DNA of 64,000 nucleotides from Pyrinomonadaceae bacterium (GTDB lineage Bacteria; Acidobacteriota; Blastocatellia; Pyrinomonadales; Pyrinomonadaceae), in the NCBI GenBank assembly GCA_019694395.1, contig JAIBCC010000002.1, forward strand, positions 248,330-312,329, in the 5' to 3' direction. The notes under the pieces are model-generated. The model did no database searches and was not told where the DNA came from. It saw only the letters and a list, made by a program, of their open reading frames with translations. Of the stretch, positions 1-7,570 are shown in pieces (the stretch's first letter is position 1; each line of letters opens with the position of its first letter). The position numbers and the translations under genes were made by a program.

Positions 1-17
1 GCTAATTTCCTTATGTC

Positions 18-37
18 AACAGAACCTAACAGAACCT
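18..37. repeat. perfect tandem 10-mer, two copies
   Basis: The 10-mer AACAGAACCT occurs twice back to back in the 59 bp left of the first gene. It may be a remnant of a short repeat continuing outside the window. No function is evident. Confidence 0.5.
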
Positions 38-59
38 TTAAAATATTAATCAATTTTCG

Positions 60-623
60 TTATTTTCCTTTTTCAGCCATAGTTTTTGAGTTTGAAAAAA
101 TCTCAACTATTTTTTGATTAAAAGCAGGCAAATCCGCAGGTTTTCGACTTGTCACCAAAAGCCCGTCAATGACAACCTCTTGATCTACCCATTTGGCTCC
201 GGCATTTTCCAAATCCGTTTTCACTGACTGCCAGGAGGTTACGGTTTTTCCTTCAACTGCCTTCGCATTAATTAAAAGCCATGGACCGTGACAAATTGCA
301 GAAATAGGTTTATTTGCTTCCAAAAAACTCTTAACAAAATTTACTGCTTCATCTTTTGTCCTCAAAAGGTCGGGGTTAATCACGCCGCCCGGTAAATGAA
401 GCGCATCAAAATCATTCACCTCAGCTTCATCTAAAGTTAAATCAACTTCAACTGAATCACCCCAATCTTTGTCTTTCCAACCTTTAATTTCACCACTTTT
501 TAATGAAACTATTTTTACCTCTGCTCCCTCATCCTGTAGGGCTTTTTTGGGCTCCAATAATTCACTTTGCTCAAAACCGTCCGTGGCTAAAATTGCAATT
601 TTTTTCCCTGTTAACTTTCCCAT
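60..623 (-). CDS. DJ-1/PfpI family protein (type 1 glutamine amidotransferase-like)
   Basis: A 187-aa protein of the PfpI/YhbO branch of the DJ-1 superfamily. The nucleophile-elbow motif AICHGPW places the catalytic Cys at residue 111 followed by His112, and the conserved acidic residue is in DGFEQSEL (about residue 18). Family members are described as proteases, chaperones or glyoxalase/deglycase-type stress enzymes; which activity applies here cannot be told. It is cytoplasmic (no signal peptide). The ATG at 623 has a GAGGT ribosome site about 6 nt upstream. It is probably monocistronic, as about 157 bp separate it from the upstream gene. Confidence 0.9.
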   Translation of the reverse strand: MGKLTGKKIAILATDGFEQSELLEPKKALQDEGAEVKIVSLKSGEIKGWKDKDWGDSVEVDLTLDEAEVNDFDALHLPGGVINPDLLRTKDEAVNFVKSFLEANKPISAICHGPWLLINAKAVEGKTVTSWQSVKTDLENAGAKWVDQEVVIDGLLVTSRKPADLPAFNQKIVEIFSNSKTMAEKGK

Positions 624-780
624 TTTTACCTCATTTTAATTAATTGATGTCTTGAATTAGTTCATAAAAACTAAGCCAAAGGTAAACAGGGCAAACAACG
701 TGCCAGTTTGGATTTTTTGATAAAATCCGGCATTTATTTGTGTTTTTCAAAAAACTGAAAAGTCAAAAATAAAAAATATC

Positions 781-1278
781 TTATTTAGGAACCAATAAAT
801 TTGCATCTATACTACCGTCATCAAGCGCAAAATAAGTATCTAACCAATCCCAAGTTCTCCAAATCTTTTTGCCCACCTTCATTGGTAATGGGTCATAAAG
901 CAACAATCCCGTATCGGCAACTCCGGCAATTACGGTTACGTGATAAGTTCCCGTATATCCGCCTTTTGCTCCTGCCGCCCAAATCGGTCCCCTTGCTAAC
1001 AGAATTTTGAAATCATCAAAACCGCGTTTTTGTCTTGGTAAGGCTTTCATCCCGAGCCGTCCTGCAAGCTCGACACAAGTAGTTGTTGCATAACCCGCAT
1101 TTGTGTCGTAAAGCTGAAATAAGTTTGATGGTGCATCCGTCACAAATTCCGGGTCTTTAATTGCAGTTTTATTATTATCTTCTGCCCATTTGTGCATCAT
1201 TTTTGCACTAAAATACCAACAGGCATTTGATTTATCCTGAGGCAACAATGTTACATTCGGAACTAAGATAATTGCCAT
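781..1278 (-). CDS. papain-like cysteine peptidase (AvrRpt2/C39-like)
   Basis: A 165-aa compact papain-fold protein. The N-terminal oxyanion Gln (Q14) and Cys20 (in NACWYFSA), His113 (in TYHVTV) and Asp129 (in LLYDP) lie in the order and spacing expected of the papain-like AvrRpt2/C39-like families. No signal peptide or membrane segment is present, so it is either cytoplasmic or exported by a system that recognises folded effectors. The ATG has a strong GGAGGAAA ribosome site. The gene stands alone. Substrate unknown. The fold call is good; a role as effector or toxin is only a guess. Confidence 0.75.
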   Translation of the reverse strand: MAIILVPNVTLLPQDKSNACWYFSAKMMHKWAEDNNKTAIKDPEFVTDAPSNLFQLYDTNAGYATTTCVELAGRLGMKALPRQKRGFDDFKILLARGPIWAAGAKGGYTGTYHVTVIAGVADTGLLLYDPLPMKVGKKIWRTWDWLDTYFALDDGSIDANLLVPK

Positions 1279-1370
1279 TTCATTTCCTCCAAATTCTCTA
1301 AAAACATCTAAACTTTTGACGGAATTGAATTTAACTTTTGCCTTACAAAGTTGTTTATTTTTATTTATTA

Positions 1371-1688
1371 TTAAAAAAAGATCGCCCAGGTTGCGAAGTC
1401 TTCGGAAAAGTTTTCAAAATGGTGCGGGATTTTGGCGGGAACGAAAAAAGTATCCCCAATTTCACAGGAAAATCTTTTATCTTCAATAACTATTTCCCCG
1501 CTTCCCCGAACAATAAAGTAAAATTCATCTTCTTCGTGAAAGGTTTGGTAATCGGTTCCGCGGGGCGCGAAAAAGACGAGTGAAACTTTGCCTTTTTTAA
1601 AAGGTTCAATGTCCCACACGCCTTCTTTCCATTTCTCATTTGCCGGCAAAGGTAGTTTTGCCAACATTTCTTCGATGGTAAATTTCAT
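1371..1688 (-). CDS. small cupin-domain protein
   Basis: A 105-aa single-domain cupin. Cupin motif 1 is visible around HEEDEFYFIVRGSG (metal ligands His/Glu), and motif 2 around GDTFFVPAKIPHHF supplies the last His. Such proteins bind a metal and serve as dioxygenases, isomerases or ligand sensors; the substrate cannot be inferred. Its ATG directly abuts the stop codon of the upstream membrane-protein gene (stop 1689-1691, start at 1688), so the two are very likely co-transcribed and translationally coupled. Confidence 0.85.
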   Translation of the reverse strand: MKFTIEEMLAKLPLPANEKWKEGVWDIEPFKKGKVSLVFFAPRGTDYQTFHEEDEFYFIVRGSGEIVIEDKRFSCEIGDTFFVPAKIPHHFENFSEDFATWAIFF

Positions 1689-1982
1689 CTAAAAAATTAT
1701 GGTCATCACTACAGTCAAGGAAGGAATAATAAAGCCCCAATATTCAGCCGGAATAAAGAAAAACGCGTGTTTATTACTTGTTAATTCGATATTTTCGTTC
1801 ATCAAATTTCCGACGATCCAAACAGCAAATCCGGCGGGCAAAGAACCAATGATTTTAAATAAACCGTAGCTTTCGTAAGTTCCGTAACCAAAAATCCCAT
1901 TGGTGATCAGTTGGACAACCCACAGAGTAACAAACCAAATAATTGGAACTACGATTCCCCATCCTCTCCAAATTAAAAGCAT
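1689..1982 (-). CDS. small integral membrane protein, unknown function
   Basis: A 97-aa hydrophobic protein with about three membrane segments: near residues 8-30, 45-62 and 78-97, the last ending at the C-terminus. I do not recognise the family. The ATG has a GGAG ribosome site upstream. It is the first gene of a two-gene unit with the cupin, with no gap between them, so the pair probably acts together at the membrane. Confidence 0.75.
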   Translation of the reverse strand: MLLIWRGWGIVVPIIWFVTLWVVQLITNGIFGYGTYESYGLFKIIGSLPAGFAVWIVGNLMNENIELTSNKHAFFFIPAEYWGFIIPSLTVVMTIIF

Positions 1983-2081
1983 AAAATTTCTCCTGTTTTT
2001 TTAAGGTTTTGGTAAAACGATTTTTGAGTTTAGCAAAATTCAAAAACATCATAATCCAATTCTTTTTAAATTGGAAATATT

Positions 2082-3701
2082 TTAAATATTTGGCAAAACA
2101 AATGCTCCAAGATGTGGTTTGTCAGTATTTAAACAAGTTTGCAAAGCAATTTCTACAGCATTTCGCAAATCTTCAGGAATAACAATCGCGTCAACCAATC
2201 CTCGAGCCGCAGCGTGTTTGGCATCCAATTCCTTTTCATAAGTCGCTCTAACTTTATCCATTTCAGCAATTAGAGCCTCATCGGGTGCTTGTTCCGCTTT
2301 TTTAAGTTTTTCCAACTGCGTTCCGAAAATCGCTTGGACAGCCGAATCCCCTTCCATTACGCCCATTCTACCTGTCGGGAGCGAAAAAATAAAATCGGGA
2401 TCAAAACCTTGTCCAGCCATCGCGTAATAGCCCGCGCCGGAAGCGTGATTGATGGTCAAAACAATTTTCGGACTGGTCGCCGTTGCCATCGCTTCGACAA
2501 ACATCGCGCCCGAACGAATGATGCCCGAATGTTCGGCTTCCGCGCCAACCATAAAGCCGGAAACGTCTTGGATATAAACAATTGGAGTCGAATGACGATT
2601 ACAATTTTCAATAAAATACGCGCATTTTTCCGCCGAATCTTTGTAAATGATTCCACCGAATTTCGGAGGTTTGCCAGCCGAATTTTTGACCATTCCGCGA
2701 GCATTGGCAATGATTCCGACTTGAATTCCACAAATCCGCGCCGTTCCGCAAATCATTTCTTTGGCAAAATCAGCTTGAAATTCGTCCAATTCGCCTTCAT
2801 CCAAAATGCAGTCTAAAACCTCGCGCATATCGTAGGGGGATTTATGTTCTTGGGGTAAAACCTCGTAGAGTTTTTCGGGCGAACTTTTCGGCTTTTGCGG
2901 CTCGGTAATCGAGACTTTGGTCTGATGTTTGTTTGGCAATTCGGAAACAAGTTTGCGGATTTTTTCCAGACATTCCTGTTCGTCTTTGGTTCGATAATGC
3001 GCCACGCCGGAAATTGCATTATGAGTCATTGCACCGCCAAGCGTTTCATTATCAATACTTTGCCCGGTAGCACCTTTGACCAGATTTGCTCCGCCTAAAC
3101 CCATAAACGAAGTTCCTTCGACCATCAAAATCACATCCGAAAGTGCCGGAAGATACGCGCCGCCCGCCACGCACATTCCCATCACAGCGGCAATTTGCGG
3201 AGTTTTCAAATATCGGCGCATCAACGAGTTGTAATAAAAAATCCGCGCCGCACCGTATTGACCGGGGAAAACTCCGCCTTGGTAAGGCAAATTAACCCCT
3301 GCGGAATCAACCAGATAAATTATCGGAACATTATTCCGCATCGCAATTTCCTGTGCGCGAAGAATTTTTTTTATGGTTTCGGGATACCACGCACCGGCTT
3401 TGATGGTCGCATCATTGGCAATGACCACACACTCGCGCCCGTGAATCCGTCCAATCGAAGTCACAACCGCCGCCGCCGGAGCTTGACCTTTGTATTCGTC
3501 ATAAGCGACCAACAAACCGATTTCCTGTTGATAAGAATCTTTATCAAACAATAAATCAATCCGTTCACGCGCCGTCAATTTACCTTGCGAATGGATTTTT
3601 TCGATTTTTTCCACGCCGCCGCCGAGCTTCAATTTGCGCTCAAGACGGATGTATTCTTCGGCTAATTCTTTAAGTCTGGTTTGTTGTTCTTGGGTTTTCA
3701 T
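2082..3701 (-). CDS. acyl-CoA carboxylase beta subunit (methylcrotonyl/propionyl-CoA carboxylase type)
   Basis: A 539-aa carboxyltransferase of the biotin-dependent acyl-CoA carboxylase family, which moves CO2 from carboxybiotin to an acyl-CoA. N-terminal and C-terminal crotonase-like halves are present. Motifs such as LVDSAGVNLP, GMCVAGGAYLPALSD and SFMGLGGANLVKGATG match the MccB subgroup of leucine degradation more closely than AccD or PccB, but substrate choice is inferred. The ATG overlaps the stop of the upstream HNH gene (TAATG), so it is read as the last gene of the ATPase-HNH operon. No alpha subunit lies nearby; a biotin carrier gene is at 40505. Confidence 0.9.
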   Translation of the reverse strand: MKTQEQQTRLKELAEEYIRLERKLKLGGGVEKIEKIHSQGKLTARERIDLLFDKDSYQQEIGLLVAYDEYKGQAPAAAVVTSIGRIHGRECVVIANDATIKAGAWYPETIKKILRAQEIAMRNNVPIIYLVDSAGVNLPYQGGVFPGQYGAARIFYYNSLMRRYLKTPQIAAVMGMCVAGGAYLPALSDVILMVEGTSFMGLGGANLVKGATGQSIDNETLGGAMTHNAISGVAHYRTKDEQECLEKIRKLVSELPNKHQTKVSITEPQKPKSSPEKLYEVLPQEHKSPYDMREVLDCILDEGELDEFQADFAKEMICGTARICGIQVGIIANARGMVKNSAGKPPKFGGIIYKDSAEKCAYFIENCNRHSTPIVYIQDVSGFMVGAEAEHSGIIRSGAMFVEAMATATSPKIVLTINHASGAGYYAMAGQGFDPDFIFSLPTGRMGVMEGDSAVQAIFGTQLEKLKKAEQAPDEALIAEMDKVRATYEKELDAKHAAARGLVDAIVIPEDLRNAVEIALQTCLNTDKPHLGAFVLPNI

Positions 3702-4294
3702 TACTGCAAAATAAATCTGTATGAATATTGGTTAATGTCTTTTGTTTTACCTAATCTTTTATCTTCTCGAAAATCATCAAGCACAGCTTTTCTAGCTTCC
3801 GGTCTGGCAAATTTATTCAAACCGTAAAGTCTAATTGTTTCTTCAGCTCTTTGTTGTTCTTCAATTGTTCGCTCAAGATTTGGGCGGATAAAAATCCCTT
3901 CAAGTGTTTCATCTAACCTAAAATAGTGTTGAAAGGAATAAATTACTTGGTCCGGCTTTAATGGTTTGCAATTATCGTTAAATTCATCAAGTTTTTTCTG
4001 ACAATTTGGGCAACAGTAAAAAAGATTTATCCAAGTATATGCAAGAAGAGGAAACTTTCTTTTTGGCTTAAAATGCTCAATAGTAGCTCCAGATTGTTTT
4101 AATGGCTGAATATCGCAAAAAGAACAATGATTAGCTGTCATAATGTATAGTTTTTCTGCAATTTCTTCGTAACTGCTATGCCAATGAAATGAATAATTTG
4201 GATTATTTTCCCAATTTGTTTTGAGTTGTTTTCCCCATTTTTTGTAATTTTCAATCAAACAATTAGGAGATTCAATTCTTTCAGATTTCATCAT
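3701..4294 (-). CDS. HNH endonuclease, PtuB-like (Septu/retron-type partner of the ATPase)
   Basis: A 197-aa protein with a zinc-binding HNH core: Cys57-x2-Cys60 (CSFC), His74 in IEHFKPK, Asn90 in WINLFYCC, and a second Cys pair at 95/98. This arrangement is that of the TIGR02646-type HNH nucleases paired with SMC-like ATPases in Septu (PtuA-PtuB) and some retron defence systems, where the nuclease cuts nucleic acid when infection releases ATPase control. Its start overlaps the ATPase stop by 4 nt (ATGA) and its stop overlaps the carboxylase start by 1 nt. It is cytoplasmic. Family call is good; defence activity is inferred from the pairing. Confidence 0.75.
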   Translation of the reverse strand: MMKSERIESPNCLIENYKKWGKQLKTNWENNPNYSFHWHSSYEEIAEKLYIMTANHCSFCDIQPLKQSGATIEHFKPKRKFPLLAYTWINLFYCCPNCQKKLDEFNDNCKPLKPDQVIYSFQHYFRLDETLEGIFIRPNLERTIEEQQRAEETIRLYGLNKFARPEARKAVLDDFREDKRLGKTKDINQYSYRFILQ

Positions 4295-5643
4295 AATTTA
4301 TAAGGTTTCTTCTTAATCTCACTTAATTCTTGGAGTTCTTTTCTAACTAATTGTTTTAACTGGTCGTTTGGCTCATCAGCTAAACTTCTGGCTTTTTCAA
4401 GCAATTTTTCTTCGGTAGATTTATCCGCTCCATTTGAGATGATTTTATTTTTCAGCTTTTTGAATTCTTCAAAATTATTTTGGACTTCTAAACCAAATAA
4501 CTGTTCAATCCCAAAGACTTCGCGCAAAACCTGTGTAATCGTATCGCTGTTTTCAGATTCAACTACTTCTTCAACCTTTGCCTTTCCATTTTCATCCAAT
4601 TTCAACTTATAGACCCAAGCATCATCAACCGAATTAACCACAAACGGCGAATGTGTCGAAACAAAAATCTGAGCATTTTTGAAGAGTTTTTGGACGACAG
4701 GCAAAACTTTTCTCTGCCAGGCGGGATGGAGATGAACTTCGATTTCGTCGAGCAATAAAATCAGATTTTTTTCAGTTATTGGTAAATCATCTTGCCATTT
4801 CAACAAATCAACTCTGCCAAGCAAATCAGCAATCCAACTAATTAAAGAACGTAAACCATCAGGCAAAACGTCAAAATCCAATTCTTGATTGTTGATTTTA
4901 GTTATAAGTCTCGTCGGTTCCGTTTCTAAATCAAATTCAACTTTCAAATCTGTAATTTCAAAAATTGCATTTTCTATTGATTTTATTACAATCTCAAACC
5001 TTTTCGCCTTTTCATCATTTCGCCCCTTTTCAATTGCATTTTTTGAAATATTGTTTGCAATTAATTGGTTGATAGTTAATTGGTTAAAATTGGAATAATT
5101 TTTTACGAATTCAAGTGATTGAAACAATGGATTAAACTTTATAGGCTCTTTTATTGCCTCAACATCTTCACTTTTTACCTGCCGATAACCAGAAAATGCA
5201 AATACAGCAAATTTTAATCCTTTTGAATCCATCTCCTCGTCTCTTTGAAAAGAATTTACCCATTTTCCATAACCAAAAAGTTTTCCATTACTAGGAATAT
5301 TAGCCAATTTAGTTTTAGTATCGCCACAAATTTCAATCTTATAATTAATATTTTTTTCAGTTAATAAAGTGGTAAATCTACCTGAACTATATGGCGTAAA
5401 TCTAATTCTTTTGTGAAATTCATTCATTAGTGGAGAAGACTTTATTCTATCAATTGAATCGAATGTGCTTGCCAATGCCTGCAAAATCGTAGTTTTCCCC
5501 GTTCCATTTTCCCCAGTCAAAATATGAATTTCGGCTTTTCGGTCTTTTATTTCTTTTCCTTTATTGAAATCACATTCTTTGAATTCGATTTCTTCATCAT
5601 CGAAAACTCCGATATTTTTGAGATGTAATTTGCGGATTTTCAT
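4291..5643 (-). CDS. AAA/SMC-like ATPase, PtuA-like (Septu-type defence ATPase)
   Basis: A 450-aa RecF/SMC-type ATPase. Walker A is GENGTGKT (44-51), the ABC-like signature is LPDGLRSLI, Walker B is LLLDEIE (296-302) with the LHP continuation typical of OLD/PtuA proteins, and the switch His is in STHSPF (329-334). It lacks the Toprim domain of OLD nucleases, and the C-terminal ~100 residues are charged and helical. The adjacent HNH gene overlaps by 4 nt, the organisation of Septu. The start forms a TAATG overlap with the preceding 53-aa gene. No reverse transcriptase or retron RNA was seen, so a stand-alone Septu-like pair is favoured over a retron. Confidence 0.8.
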   Translation of the reverse strand: MKIRKLHLKNIGVFDDEEIEFKECDFNKGKEIKDRKAEIHILTGENGTGKTTILQALASTFDSIDRIKSSPLMNEFHKRIRFTPYSSGRFTTLLTEKNINYKIEICGDTKTKLANIPSNGKLFGYGKWVNSFQRDEEMDSKGLKFAVFAFSGYRQVKSEDVEAIKEPIKFNPLFQSLEFVKNYSNFNQLTINQLIANNISKNAIEKGRNDEKAKRFEIVIKSIENAIFEITDLKVEFDLETEPTRLITKINNQELDFDVLPDGLRSLISWIADLLGRVDLLKWQDDLPITEKNLILLLDEIEVHLHPAWQRKVLPVVQKLFKNAQIFVSTHSPFVVNSVDDAWVYKLKLDENGKAKVEEVVESENSDTITQVLREVFGIEQLFGLEVQNNFEEFKKLKNKIISNGADKSTEEKLLEKARSLADEPNDQLKQLVRKELQELSEIKKKPYKL

Positions 5644-5804
5644 TATTTTACAGTTTTTGGAGTTTCTTTAGAATTTTCCCCTTTACCCAGCTTTTCATCT
5701 TGCAATCGTTTGGCTTTCATCAACGAAAGCGAAATTTCACGAAGCTGGTCGGTTTGTTTTAATCGTCTTGTTAATGCCTTGTCAGACATATCAACTTGTT
5801 TCAT
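5643..5804 (-). CDS. 53-aa basic helical protein, unknown function
   Basis: A short reading frame starting MKQVDMSDKA and ending with a stop that shares a base with the ATPase start. The composition is charged with a helical core (TRRLKQTDQLREISLSLMKA). It overlaps the upstream nucleotidyltransferase remnant by 14 nt. Reading through every junction without a gap suggests it is translated. Its sequence recalls small proteins I associate with nucleotidyltransferase genes, so it may be the surviving partner of the broken gene upstream. That link is from memory and unproven. Confidence 0.55.
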   Translation of the reverse strand: MKQVDMSDKALTRRLKQTDQLREISLSLMKAKRLQDEKLGKGENSKETPKTVK

Positions 5805-5913
5805 CGTTTTGTAACCTTGCAATATCAGCTAAATACTGCGGTCTCCCTACTTCAATTCCATTTTTTTCAAAAGCGGAGGTTATTTCAAGTAATTCTTGTA
5901 AAAGCGTTGCCAT
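5791..5913 (-). pseudogene. internally deleted nucleotidyltransferase (AbiEii/MNT-like) remnant
   Basis: A 40-codon frame whose first ~21 residues (LLQELLEITSAFEKNGIE) look like the N-terminus of MNT/AbiEii-type nucleotidyltransferases. Its last part (GRPQYLADIARL) looks like the C-terminal end of the same family. The catalytic middle (GGxxxxxxG...DxD) is missing, which fits an in-frame internal deletion joining the two ends. It may still serve as a leader peptide for the operon. It could instead be an unrelated short protein; alignment to full-length relatives would decide. Confidence 0.45.
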
Positions 5914-5927
5914 AAATGCCTAAAGAT

Positions 5928-5956
5928 AAAATACCACAGCAACTTTTGATAACCAA
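5928..5956 (-). promoter_or_regulatory. candidate sigma-70 promoter of the Septu-like/carboxylase operon
   Basis: Reading the minus strand, TTGGTT and TATTTT are separated by 17 bp, with the expected start about 8 nt before the remnant's ATG at 5913. The box match is modest. It is the only plausible promoter I see in the 87-bp divergent gap to the 6001 gene. Confidence 0.3.
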
Positions 5957-6000
5957 TATTTGACGCAACGAAAAGACTAACCTAACATTCTTAACAGTTT

Positions 6001-6729
6001 ATGATTTGCCAGAATTGTAAAAAAGAAGTTGATAACGATTTAGTGTTTTGCACGGAATGTGGCGCGCGTCTCCACGAAACGATTTCGCAAACACCTACCG
6101 TTTTGATGAGCGATTCTGTAATTACTAAACAGTCCGTAAATCCTCCGAAATCAAACTTAAAATGGTTTGTTTTGTTAGCTGCATTTATTGCGCTTCCGAT
6201 TTCGATTTTTGGCGTTTATTTGTTGTTGAATTTACGAAAAAATCCGGTTGTTACCAATATTAATAAACCCACTAAAACACTAACGCCTTCGACTTCTCCA
6301 AAATCAAATACAAACGCCAACCAAAATACAAATTCAAATATAAATTCAAGTAACGCAAACTCAAATATTAATCCATCAAACTCAAATATTAATGCCGCCA
6401 CGCCTCAGCAATTGGCTTCAAATATTTGGAAAGAACGAATCGAAATTGCTCCCGGTTCACATTATGCAGTTCCCTTTGAAATGTCTTCCGAAGGAGATAT
6501 TGTCGGAACCGTGACCGCATTACAAGGCTCACCGATTGAAGGTTATGTTTATACCCAGCAGCAATTTGATGAACATTTTCCTGATGTAATTTACAAAACT
6601 TTTAGTATTGAAGGCGAAAAAAAAGCCGAAGTAAAACAAAGACTTATCAAGGAAAAATATGTCCTGGTATTTGTCAATAGAAGTGAATCCAGCCTCATTA
6701 TTGATGGCGAATTTAAAATTGTCTATTGA
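6001..6729 (+). CDS. zinc-ribbon single-pass membrane protein with Asn/Ser-rich linker
   Basis: A 242-aa protein. An N-terminal zinc ribbon (CQNC at residues 3-6 and CTEC at 17-20) is followed by a membrane segment near 57-78. A low-complexity Asn/Ser/Thr linker (about 88-130, NSN and NIN repeats) leads to a C-terminal ~110-residue domain of unknown fold. By topology the zinc ribbon would be cytoplasmic and the C-terminal domain extracytoplasmic. It is one of seven zinc-ribbon proteins in the window. Divergent from the Septu-like operon. Function unknown. Confidence 0.8.
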   Translation: MICQNCKKEVDNDLVFCTECGARLHETISQTPTVLMSDSVITKQSVNPPKSNLKWFVLLAAFIALPISIFGVYLLLNLRKNPVVTNINKPTKTLTPSTSPKSNTNANQNTNSNINSSNANSNINPSNSNINAATPQQLASNIWKERIEIAPGSHYAVPFEMSSEGDIVGTVTALQGSPIEGYVYTQQQFDEHFPDVIYKTFSIEGEKKAEVKQRLIKEKYVLVFVNRSESSLIIDGEFKIVY

Positions 6730-6800
6730 AGGAATTTTTTGTAGGTTTACGGGCATATTTCAATTAGATTGAAATTTTTTTTCTGTAAAGAGTAATTCCC

Positions 6801-7298
6801 ATGAAACCAACTGTTTTTCTAGTTAAATTTTTTGTGATTTTTTGTTTCGCTTTTTGTGCTTTTTATTTTAATGCGAATGTCGTTTCGTCTCAAAATCCCA
6901 CTGATATTGACTGTTTCAAAGGAAATTGGACGGTCAAATTACGAAATAACCCGAATCAATCATTTAGCTGGAAGGTCAGCGAGGATTTAAATCAAAGCTG
7001 GCTTCACGGCGTGGTTGAACAAAACGGAAACAAAATTTCCACTGATTTTTGGCGGCAAAATGGCAAAAAGATCGAGCGTTTTGCTTTCACCGGCAACAGT
7101 GTTTTTGTCAAAATCGAAAGTGAGGGATGGGAAGCGGATAAATTAATTCTAAAAGGTTCGATGAGTGATAAATCCGGCGAGAATAAAATCAGGGAAACAA
7201 TTACCAAAGTAAGCGAACGCGAATTTAACGCGCTTTGGGAAATGGAAAATTCTGAGGGAAAATGGATTGTTTTTGGAGATGAGATTTGCACCAAATAA
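6801..7298 (+). CDS. small secreted protein, unknown function
   Basis: A 165-aa protein with a hydrophobic N-terminal signal (residues 1-30, a likely cleavage near VSS-QN). The mature part is rich in Trp and alternates polar and hydrophobic residues, consistent with a small beta-barrel or lipocalin-like fold (CFKGNWTVKL at its start). Two Cys near the ends could form a disulfide. The gap from the preceding zinc-ribbon gene is 71 bp. No family recognised. Confidence 0.7.
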   Translation: MKPTVFLVKFFVIFCFAFCAFYFNANVVSSQNPTDIDCFKGNWTVKLRNNPNQSFSWKVSEDLNQSWLHGVVEQNGNKISTDFWRQNGKKIERFAFTGNSVFVKIESEGWEADKLILKGSMSDKSGENKIRETITKVSEREFNALWEMENSEGKWIVFGDEICTK

Positions 7299-7429
7299 AC
7301 TTTAAAGTTGGAAATTGTCACTTATTCATTTAACAAAACTTAATCTCAATTTGAAATAGAGTTTCAAACCTTCAGACTTTAATCAAAACTATTATCGTTT
7401 TTATTAAATAAAACTAATTATTACGCCTC

Positions 7430-7458
7430 TTGCCTTTGAAATTGGTATCCAGTATATT
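7430..7458 (+). promoter_or_regulatory. candidate sigma-70 promoter before the MIR gene
   Basis: TTGCCT and TATATT with a 17-bp spacer lie about 110 nt upstream of the MIR-protein start. This implies a long leader in the otherwise featureless 272-bp AT-rich gap 7299-7570. Confidence 0.3.
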
Positions 7459-7570
7459 CAGACACGATTAATCTTGAATTTTCAAAAACATATTTTAAAT
7501 ATTTGCCCAAAAAGTTAAGAGCTTTTTAATTAAATTTTTGTTGGCTGAATTCCAAAGGAGTTAAATTTCA

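Noticed and set aside
710..728. Hairpin GGATTTT...AAAATCC as terminator for the 781 gene
   Set aside because: Good stem but no T run on the correct side for minus-strand transcription.
2289..2816. 175-aa plus-strand frame inside the carboxylase gene
   Set aside because: Antisense to a conserved carboxyltransferase core; low-complexity basic translation and no start context.
4291..5643. Retron-type system for the ATPase/HNH pair
   Set aside because: No reverse transcriptase and no msr/msd-like RNA candidate was found within several kb on either side.
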